Shown piece by piece: positions 58,057 through 64,000 of a stretch of 64,000 nucleotides of DNA (within the stretch, counting starts at the first letter, position 1; the number at the start of each line of letters is the position of its first letter). Location: the NCBI RefSeq assembly GCF_002157685.2, contig NZ_AP026738.1, positions 2,790,001 to 2,854,000 of the forward strand. The letters run 5' to 3'. The translations under genes and the position numbers were made by a program. The DNA comes from Comamonas thiooxydans (lineage in GTDB: Bacteria > Pseudomonadota > Gammaproteobacteria > Burkholderiales > Burkholderiaceae_C). Below the pieces are notes generated by a model. That model searched no databases, had not been told where the DNA came from, and was given only the letters and a program-made list of their open reading frames with translations.

Positions 58057-59253
58057 CTAAGTTCGCAAAATCCCGTGAGGGTCAAGCACGAACTTCTTCG
58101 GTGCGCCCGCATCGAACGCCGCGTAACCTTGCGGGGCTTCATCCAGCGATATCACTTCGACGCCAACGGTCTCAGCGATCTTGATGCGGTCCCACAGGAT
58201 GGCCTGCATAAGAGCGTGGTTGTACTTCATTACTGGTGTTTGGCCCGTAAAGAAACTGTGAGATTTTGCCCAGCCCAGACCCAGCCGTATGCTCAAGGAA
58301 CCAAGTTGCGCAGCTTTGTCTTTGGCACCCGGATCGTCTGTGACGTACAGCCCAGGAATCCCGATGCTTCCAGCAACTCGGGTCACTTCCATAAGTGAAT
58401 TAAGCACAGTTGCTGGCGCCTCATGTTGCGCACCTTCATGTCCATGGCCACGTGCCTCGAATCCAACAGCATCAATGGCGCAATCCACTTCGTTGGTGCG
58501 TAGGATCTCCGCGATCTGTTCTCCAAGTGAGGCGTCCTTGGACAAATCGACGACTTCGTATCCGAGGCTCTTGGGATGGATCAATCGAGCCGGGTTGACA
58601 TCGCCAATGATGACCACCGCAGCGCCTAATAAACGTGCGGATGCTGCCGCTGCAAGGCCAACGGGGCCAGCACCTGCTACATACACAGTGCTGCCGGGGC
58701 GGACTCCTGCCGTCACTGCGCCGTGGTATCCGGTCGGAAGAATATCGGACAAACAAGTTAGATCGCGGATCTTCGCACGCGCTTGTTCACGATCCGGAAA
58801 CTTCAATAAGTTGAAGTCAGCATAAGGGACCATTACGTATTCCGCTTGACCTCCAACCCATCCTCCCATGTCCACATAGCCATAGGCGCCACCTGGTCGC
58901 TCAGGGTTCACGCTTAGACAGACGCCAGTGTGCTGCTCCTTGCACGTTCGGCATCGACCGCAAGCAACGTTGAAGGGTACTGACACCCAGTCGCCAACAC
59001 TCAATGTCTCGACGTCGCGACCTACTTCAAGCACTTCACCAGTGATCTCATGGCCGAGAACCAGGCCCAACGGCGCAGTTGTTCGTCCTCTGACCATGTG
59101 CTGATCCGAGCCACAAATGTTCGTCGACACCACCTTGAGGATTACGCCGTGCTCGATGCGGCGCCCCCTTGGATTGACAAGCTTGGGGGTGTCGATTGTT
59201 TGGACCTCGACCTTGCCAGGACCAGCGTACACAACTCCACGATTTCCTGTCAT
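58057..59253 (-). CDS. fdhA: Glutathione-independent formaldehyde dehydrogenase
   Basis: FdhA oxidises formaldehyde to formate with tightly bound NAD and zinc. The 398-residue zinc alcohol dehydrogenase has the catalytic zinc site (NICGSDQHMVRG, GHEITGEV), the structural zinc Cys (CGRCRTCKEQHTGVC) and the NAD loop VAGAGPVGLAAAASARLLGA. GGWVGGQAEYVMVPYADFNL is specific to the PFDH group, and the long C-terminal loop with GLGWAKSHSFFTGQTPVMKY also fits. It lies in the aromatic operon, where it would remove formaldehyde released by O-demethylation. Confidence 0.93.
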   Translation of the reverse strand: MTGNRGVVYAGPGKVEVQTIDTPKLVNPRGRRIEHGVILKVVSTNICGSDQHMVRGRTTAPLGLVLGHEITGEVLEVGRDVETLSVGDWVSVPFNVACGRCRTCKEQHTGVCLSVNPERPGGAYGYVDMGGWVGGQAEYVMVPYADFNLLKFPDREQARAKIRDLTCLSDILPTGYHGAVTAGVRPGSTVYVAGAGPVGLAAAASARLLGAAVVIIGDVNPARLIHPKSLGYEVVDLSKDASLGEQIAEILRTNEVDCAIDAVGFEARGHGHEGAQHEAPATVLNSLMEVTRVAGSIGIPGLYVTDDPGAKDKAAQLGSLSIRLGLGWAKSHSFFTGQTPVMKYNHALMQAILWDRIKIAETVGVEVISLDEAPQGYAAFDAGAPKKFVLDPHGILRT

Positions 59254-59438
59254 AGTTGCCTTTCAGATTGAATTGAATGATTTGGACGCATTGCGCGTCC
59301 AACTTCCCTCACGCAAGCCTGTTGGCCTGCCAGCTCGAACTCAGACGGCCGAGAAGCTTTCTAGGATGTTGAAGCGCTTCCCGGTGAGTTCAATTACGAC
59401 GCAGTAGATGAGCACAGCGCTGATTTCTGTGAGCGTAA
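59254..59438. other. Intergenic gap between the transporter and fdhA with a hairpin
   Basis: TTGGACGC and GCGTCCAA (59282-59302) form an 8-bp stem with a 5-base loop. It may be a weak terminator after the transporter gene or part of the fdhA leader. No gene is seen. Confidence 0.4.
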
Positions 59439-60791
59439 CTAGTGTGCAAGTTCGTTTTTTGTACGGCCGCTGTGCGACGATGCCCCACGATTTGCCAACA
59501 TGGCCACAGCAGCCAATGCGGCGGGTATTGCCAGCACGGACACGATGCCACCAAAGCCCCAGCCAACGCTTAGCAAAATGCCGCCCACCGCAGATCCGAG
59601 GATGCTGCCGAAGCGTCCCATGCCTTGCATCCAACTAACCCCTGTGGCACGTGCCAAGGTGGGGTAGCACGCTGGTGCAAACGCATTGAGTCCAGTCTGT
59701 GCACCATTCATGAAGAACCCCGCTGCCAACATCCAAAGTGGCATTGCATCCGACGTAGCTCCAGCGCTACCCATGCCTAATACACAGATCGCTCCGCCGA
59801 CATATGCTGCACCAATCACGAGACTCGGTTTCAGCTTGTCCATAACCCAGCCGGTTAACACAGCACCGACAATCCCTCCTGTCTGGAACATGGCTACGAT
59901 GTTGGCGGCTTGAGAGATAGGCAGCCCAGCGTCCTTCATCAGGGTAGGCAACCACCCAGTGATTAGGTAGATCACCAACAAGCCCATGAAGTAAGTGACC
60001 CACAACGACACCGTGAGGAATCTATAGCCCGTCGAAAACAACACCCCGATCGGCTTTTGAGATTTGACTGCAGGTTCAGGTGCGAAGAACGCGGTGGACG
60101 GTTCAAATCGCGCTTGGCAGACTTTGCTCAACGTCTTGGCTATGCGCTCTGCCGAAACCCCTTGAACAAGCATGAGCCGAACTGACTCAGGCAAGTAGAT
60201 TGCAAGAAATGGAAGAAGGACGAGAGGTAGCACTCCTCCGGCAACCAACACAGAGCGCCATCCCCAGTGTGGAATCATCCAACCTGCGGCAAACCCAACG
60301 ACGGCAGAACCAACACCAAAGCCGATAAACATAACTGTGATCAGCAACGATCTGCGACGCTCTGGAAGGTACTCGGAGAGCAAAGTTGAAGTGTTGGGCA
60401 TTGCCGCACCGAGTCCAATGCCTGTCAGAAGCCGCATGACGACCATTGATTCGACGCTCTGAGTGAATGCGGTCAGTAGACTGAACAAGCCGAATACAAA
60501 CACCGAAGCCAGAAGCATGGTCTTGCGTCCAACTCGATCTGAGAGAGGCCCTGCGGCGAGCGCGCCGATGACCAATCCCACGGGGGCTGCAGTCATGACC
60601 CAGCCAAAGCCAGCTCGTGAAATGCCCCATTCATGGATGATGGAGGGTGCCAAGAATCCCATGATTGCGACGTCCATGCCGTCTGCGGCGACTATTAGGA
60701 AGCAAAGCGCCACCAACAGCCATTGCCGCGGTGCGATGCCTCGATCGTCAATGAACGCCTTAACGTTCACCGTTGTTGAAGATGCTTTCAA
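59439..60791 (-). CDS. MFS aromatic acid:H+ symporter (AAHS family)
   Basis: This 450-residue protein has twelve hydrophobic segments and the MFS loop GPLSDRVGRK between helices 2 and 3. DGMDVAIMGFLAPSIIHEWG in helix 1 is the AAHS (PcaK/BenK-like) signature with its key Asp. The family imports benzoate-type acids with protons. Position between the ring-cleavage and formaldehyde genes makes it the likely importer of the growth substrate. Confidence 0.9.
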   Translation of the reverse strand: MKASSTTVNVKAFIDDRGIAPRQWLLVALCFLIVAADGMDVAIMGFLAPSIIHEWGISRAGFGWVMTAAPVGLVIGALAAGPLSDRVGRKTMLLASVFVFGLFSLLTAFTQSVESMVVMRLLTGIGLGAAMPNTSTLLSEYLPERRRSLLITVMFIGFGVGSAVVGFAAGWMIPHWGWRSVLVAGGVLPLVLLPFLAIYLPESVRLMLVQGVSAERIAKTLSKVCQARFEPSTAFFAPEPAVKSQKPIGVLFSTGYRFLTVSLWVTYFMGLLVIYLITGWLPTLMKDAGLPISQAANIVAMFQTGGIVGAVLTGWVMDKLKPSLVIGAAYVGGAICVLGMGSAGATSDAMPLWMLAAGFFMNGAQTGLNAFAPACYPTLARATGVSWMQGMGRFGSILGSAVGGILLSVGWGFGGIVSVLAIPAALAAVAMLANRGASSHSGRTKNELAH

Positions 60792-60884
60792 TTTGTCTCC
60801 TTCTGCTGTCGTGCACGCGCAAGCCAGCCATACCTCACGGATGACTTTTGCGTGCGCCTCAGCGCTTCTTGTCTTAGATTCGGC

Positions 60885-61256
60885 TCAGCGTGCGTCAGGC
60901 ACCCGCCGGGTCTGCATGAATGTTTCGAAGCTCTCACCGCGCATCGCGGCATAGACTTCCAGGTTCGTCCATTTGGAGATGCGCGCGTACTTCTCCAGTA
61001 GAAAGAAGCTGACGCCATAGCGGATCAGGCCGATCCAATCGTGTCGGCGCATCAGATCCATTTCCTCCTCGGTCAGAGCAGCCTCCTTCATCAGGTCTTC
61101 GGGGTCATCTGCGAAGCGCCCGCGCCACACGGGATCAGTGAAGCGCCAGAAGAAGCGGTTCAAGCGAAGCGCACGGTAACTTGCGCGCAGGTCGAAGGCA
61201 TACGTACCTTGTAAATGCTCTGCGCCGGCCAGTTGTGGGTTGGAGGCTGTTGTCAT
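60885..61256 (-). CDS. LigA-type small subunit of extradiol dioxygenase
   Basis: This 123-residue protein matches the alpha subunit of protocatechuate 4,5-dioxygenase: SYRALRLNRFFWRFTDPVWR, FADDPEDLMKEAALTEEEMD, RRHDWIGLIRYGVSFFLLEK and GESFETFMQTRRVP. It closes over the active site of the LigB subunit. Its ATG overlaps the LigB stop in ATGA. Confidence 0.9.
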   Translation of the reverse strand: MTTASNPQLAGAEHLQGTYAFDLRASYRALRLNRFFWRFTDPVWRGRFADDPEDLMKEAALTEEEMDLMRRHDWIGLIRYGVSFFLLEKYARISKWTNLEVYAAMRGESFETFMQTRRVPDAR

Positions 61257-62092
61257 GCCCGCTCCTCATACAAAGCTACCGTCATGGCAGTCGTGGTCGC
61301 CAAGTAATAGTTGAGGTGAAGCAGCTCGATCTTGGGTTTCATGGCTCCGCGCATTGCAAGCCACATGATTTGCTCAACGCTCTCAGCGCCTCCCAAACGC
61401 ATGTAGTCGGCATGGGTCATCTTTGTCAGCGCTTCAGGATCGTGCTGCAACATATCCAGGAATTGGTGGTCCCATTCCTCATTGTTGAATCCGGTGCGCT
61501 CACCATGTACCTGGTGCGATAGACCACCCGTGCCCACGATAGCCACACGGCGCGCTCCACTGAAGCTCTCGACGGCGCGACGAACGGCTTGACCAAGCTT
61601 CCAGCAACGTGCAGCGGTTGGGAGCGGAAACTGCAGCACGTTGATCGCAATTGGGACAACGCGACCTGGCCAACCCTGCGCATGCGGCCACAAGAGCGGC
61701 AATGGCGACGCACAGCCATGGTCAAGCGGACGATCTTGGAACGTTGCAATGTCGAACTCGTCATTTACCAGCGATTCCGCGATATGCATCTGCAGATCGA
61801 GATCGCCGCGAATCGGTGGCAAGGGACGCTTCCCTGCCCCTTCGTCCGCTACCTCGAACTGCTCGCCAATCCCCACAGAGAAAGTGGGATACAGATCAAA
61901 GAAGAAGGCAGAGGCGTGGTCGTTATAGAAGACGACCAGTGTGTCGACTTCTTGCTCCTTCAACCATTGCGCCACGGGCTTGTACCCGTCGAACAAAGGC
62001 TTCCACGCCGGGTCCTCTTGCTTGCCCTTGTCGTAAGCGACTCCGATAGTGGGCACGTGTGATGTGCCGATACAGCCGATGATTTGTGCCAT
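61253..62092 (-). CDS. LigB-type catalytic subunit of extradiol dioxygenase
   Basis: This 279-residue protein has the iron ligands of LigB enzymes: His12 (CIGTSHVPTIG), His59 (VVFYNDHASAF) and Glu240 in GGAESVEQIMWLAMRGAM. GTGGLSHQVHGERTGFNNEE carries the catalytic His. With its LigA partner it opens a catechol-type acid meta to the hydroxyls; protocatechuate, gallate or 3-O-methylgallate are possible. The ATG at 62092 (MAQIIGCIGTS) is preferred over 62104. Confidence 0.9.
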   Translation of the reverse strand: MAQIIGCIGTSHVPTIGVAYDKGKQEDPAWKPLFDGYKPVAQWLKEQEVDTLVVFYNDHASAFFFDLYPTFSVGIGEQFEVADEGAGKRPLPPIRGDLDLQMHIAESLVNDEFDIATFQDRPLDHGCASPLPLLWPHAQGWPGRVVPIAINVLQFPLPTAARCWKLGQAVRRAVESFSGARRVAIVGTGGLSHQVHGERTGFNNEEWDHQFLDMLQHDPEALTKMTHADYMRLGGAESVEQIMWLAMRGAMKPKIELLHLNYYLATTTAMTVALYEERA

Positions 62093-62100
62093 TTCGTGCC

Positions 62101-63210
62101 TCAAAGCTTCACGCCCGCTTCAACCGCTGCCATGCGGTACAGGATTTGGCGCATCATCAAGCCAGGCTTATCCGGTGCGAAATTCAGGTCAAACTGTGGC
62201 TCGCTATCATTCAGAATGCCCTCCATGATCCATTCAAGTGCGTCTACATCCTCTTTGTAGGCTTTGGTAGAGGCACTATGCAAATGTTCATCAACGGCGC
62301 TGTCCTCAAGCTTGAAGTTTCTGCTGCAAAACCACCAATAGTGGATAGCGTTGTTGCTCTCGGGCGTAAAGATGTGACTAATGTTGAAACGGTAGGTACG
62401 CGGCGTGCCACTTGGGTCGTTGTTATCCACGATACGAGCGTAGGCTGTATGCAGCGCAGGTGAGACAAACCGTGCGTCGGAGAAGCGGTCGACCGGCTTG
62501 CCTGTCAGGCCGGTAGGCATGGCATAGACACCAGGCGGTGGCGAGTTACGCAACTCCCGATCAATGATGACCGCATTGCCTTCCTCGCGGACCTTCAACC
62601 GTGAGCGCGCATATTCGGGCGTTCCGATAGCACCGGGATGAAGGAACGGGAAATGAGTCTGATCCAGTAGGTTCTCATGCATGGCCACGTAGTCAGATTT
62701 CAAGTGGAAAAAGCCGCTTACGGATTTCCACTCTGGGCTGGCCAGCCAACTGGTGTCTGGCACCATTGCTTCGTCAGCATGGTCGGCATCACCCATCCAA
62801 ATCCATATGAGTGCGCCGCGCTCAACAACCGGAAAGCTGCGAACATTTGCATTCGTCGGCACGATAGGCATAGCCGGCATGTTGACACAGCGACCAGACG
62901 GGTCAAATTGCATGCCGTGGTACCCGCATACGAGAACGTCACCAACAAGAGTGCCCTTAGACAAAGGAAACGAACGGTGAGGGCAACGGTTGCGTACGGC
63001 CACTGGCTCACCGGCCAGCGTCCGGTAGAGAGCGACATCGACGCCCAGCAGACGTCGGCTGATGATGTCGCGCGAAACTTCGCTAGCCAGTGCAGCGACG
63101 TACCAGCAGTTGCGCACGAGAGGTGTGGTGTGGTCGGCAAAGCCGCCCAGTTTGAATTCGCGTTCCGTCTGAATCTCGAATTCGATAGGTCGTTCAACGA
63201 TCAAGTCCAT
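62101..63210 (-). CDS. Rieske [2Fe-2S] oxygenase, VanA-like
   Basis: This 369-residue terminal oxygenase has the Rieske motif CPHRSFPLSKG with CGYHGMQFDPSGRC, and the mononuclear iron motif NLLDQTHFPFLHPG (Asp-x2-His-x4-His). RNCWYVAALASEV is typical of the vanillate O-demethylase/phthalate-type alpha subunits. GGAG before the ATG at 63210 fixes the start. It is about 20 residues longer at the N-terminus than VanA. Substrate is unknown; the neighbouring fdhA favours O-demethylation over ring dihydroxylation. Confidence 0.9.
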   Translation of the reverse strand: MDLIVERPIEFEIQTEREFKLGGFADHTTPLVRNCWYVAALASEVSRDIISRRLLGVDVALYRTLAGEPVAVRNRCPHRSFPLSKGTLVGDVLVCGYHGMQFDPSGRCVNMPAMPIVPTNANVRSFPVVERGALIWIWMGDADHADEAMVPDTSWLASPEWKSVSGFFHLKSDYVAMHENLLDQTHFPFLHPGAIGTPEYARSRLKVREEGNAVIIDRELRNSPPPGVYAMPTGLTGKPVDRFSDARFVSPALHTAYARIVDNNDPSGTPRTYRFNISHIFTPESNNAIHYWWFCSRNFKLEDSAVDEHLHSASTKAYKEDVDALEWIMEGILNDSEPQFDLNFAPDKPGLMMRQILYRMAAVEAGVKL

Positions 63211-63233
63211 GTGGGTCTCCTTCTTTAAAGCAC

Positions 63234-64000
63234 TTAAGCGTCGAGTACCAGCGATGTGCCGCGTGCGCGGGATACGCAGATACAAAGGCTTTCGTCAGTG
63301 GCCTTTTCTTCGGTTGTCAAATAGTGGTCGTGGTGCTCGATTCCGCCTTCGGCCTTTATTACGCGCAGAGGGCACAGACCGCACTCGCCTCGCCGGCAGT
63401 CCCAAAGCACAGGTACTCCGTCAGCCAGTAGCGCATCCAAAATGCTCACATTGCTGCCTACGTGCACGGTTCGATTGGAGCGCTGCAAATGCACTTCAAA
63501 CGGCTTTGCATCGCCTGAAATTGAGGCAGTGAACATCTCACTGCGGACACGCTCAGCAGCCCACCCGAGCGCGGCTCCTGCTGCGTGGGCTGCATCAATC
63601 ATGGGCTTAGGGCCGCAGATGTAGACCGAGGTGCCTTCAGGCTGTGTACTGAGCAGCGCTAGCAGGTCAGGCTGCCCGTGGCTGTCGCTGTGATGAAAAT
63701 GAGCGCGCTCGCCGGCCAGTTGGTGCAAGGCGTCGTGGTATGCCATGCTGCCCGCGTTGCGGCCTGAATAAAACACCCGGTAATCGCAGCGTCGACGCGC
63801 AAGGCTTCGCGCCATCGAGAATATCGGTGTGATGCCGATGCCACCCGCGATCAGTAGCACATTCTTGTCGCGGCGATCAAGCGGAAAGTTGTTGATCGGT
63901 GGACCAATGTGCAAGCGGGTTCCGATCTCAAATGTCGCATGGATGTGTGCCGAACCTCGTGCGTGATCTTCACGCTGAACGGCAATGCGGTAGATGTTGC
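63234..64000 (-). CDS. VanB-like oxygenase reductase (5' end outside window)
   Basis: The frame is open through the right edge. The visible part has the end of the FMN domain (IYRIAVQREDHARGSAHIH), the NAD domain (LLIAGGIGITPIFSMAR, YICGPKPMID) and the C-terminal plant-type [2Fe-2S] site (CRRGECGLCPLRV and later CICV). This is the order of phthalate-dioxygenase-reductase-type proteins, which pass electrons to Rieske oxygenases. It is 23 bases before the oxygenase gene, so the two form one enzyme system. Confidence 0.92.
   Translation of the reverse strand, partial: NIYRIAVQREDHARGSAHIHATFEIGTRLHIGPPINNFPLDRRDKNVLLIAGGIGITPIFSMARSLARRRCDYRVFYSGRNAGSMAYHDALHQLAGERAHFHHSDSHGQPDLLALLSTQPEGTSVYICGPKPMIDAAHAAGAALGWAAERVRSEMFTASISGDAKPFEVHLQRSNRTVHVGSNVSILDALLADGVPVLWDCRRGECGLCPLRVIKAEGGIEHHDHYLTTEEKATDESLCICVSRARGTSLVLDA

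Overview
The window reads as chromosome of a beta-proteobacterium of the Burkholderiales, most likely Comamonas or a close relative such as Delftia. This rests on the GC-rich coding, the abundance of Bug-type (tripartite tricarboxylate) solute receptors, an Omp32-like porin, an AAHS-type aromatic acid transporter and a LigAB-type ring-cleavage dioxygenase. The genus is an inference; no rRNA or tRNA gene is visible to settle it.

Layout. (A) 1-6.5 kb holds ordinary chromosomal genes: the tail of a TonB receptor, a degenerate tyrosine-recombinase-like protein, pdxH, a MobA-like nucleotidyltransferase, sodC, a ChaC-type gamma-glutamylcyclotransferase, an OmpA-domain protein, a SnoaL-like protein and gloA. 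(B) 6.5-6.9 kb is a small graveyard of two insertion-sequence ends (IS5-type and IS3-type). (C) 7.1-17.9 kb is a catabolic cluster: FAD oxidoreductase, IclR regulator, two-subunit aconitase X, three Bug receptors, a porin and an IlvD/Edd dehydratase. Matching AT-rich palindromes lie in front of the two outermost genes and look like a shared IclR operator.

(D) 18.4-56.7 kb is an integrative-conjugative-element (ICE) type region of the MPF-G / PFGI-1-ICEclc family. It has a MobH relaxase (TraI) on the minus strand and a long plus-strand operon from pilL through traD, the mating-channel genes and the VirB4-like ATPase to a TraG-like protein. Many junctions in this operon are ATGA, GTGA or TAATG overlaps. 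Between relaxase and transfer operon sits a 1422-residue NACHT/STAND-type NTPase ending in a PD-(D/E)xK-like nuclease motif, a strong candidate for a phage-defence protein. Behind the transfer operon lie small hypothetical genes, a second possible PD-(D/E)xK protein, an SOS-controlled imuA-imuB-dnaE2 mutagenesis cassette with a perfect LexA box, a vapBC toxin-antitoxin pair and a SprT-like metalloprotease. No integrase, partition gene or attachment site is recognisable, so the element limits are not defined here.

(E) 57.1-64 kb is a minus-strand operon for aromatic catabolism: Rieske oxygenase and its flavin/[2Fe-2S] reductase (cut by the right edge), LigA/LigB-type extradiol dioxygenase, an aromatic acid permease, glutathione-independent formaldehyde dehydrogenase and an alpha/beta hydrolase. 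The formaldehyde dehydrogenase next to a VanAB-like oxygenase suggests O-demethylation of a methoxylated aromatic acid followed by ring cleavage. The true substrate cannot be read from the sequence.
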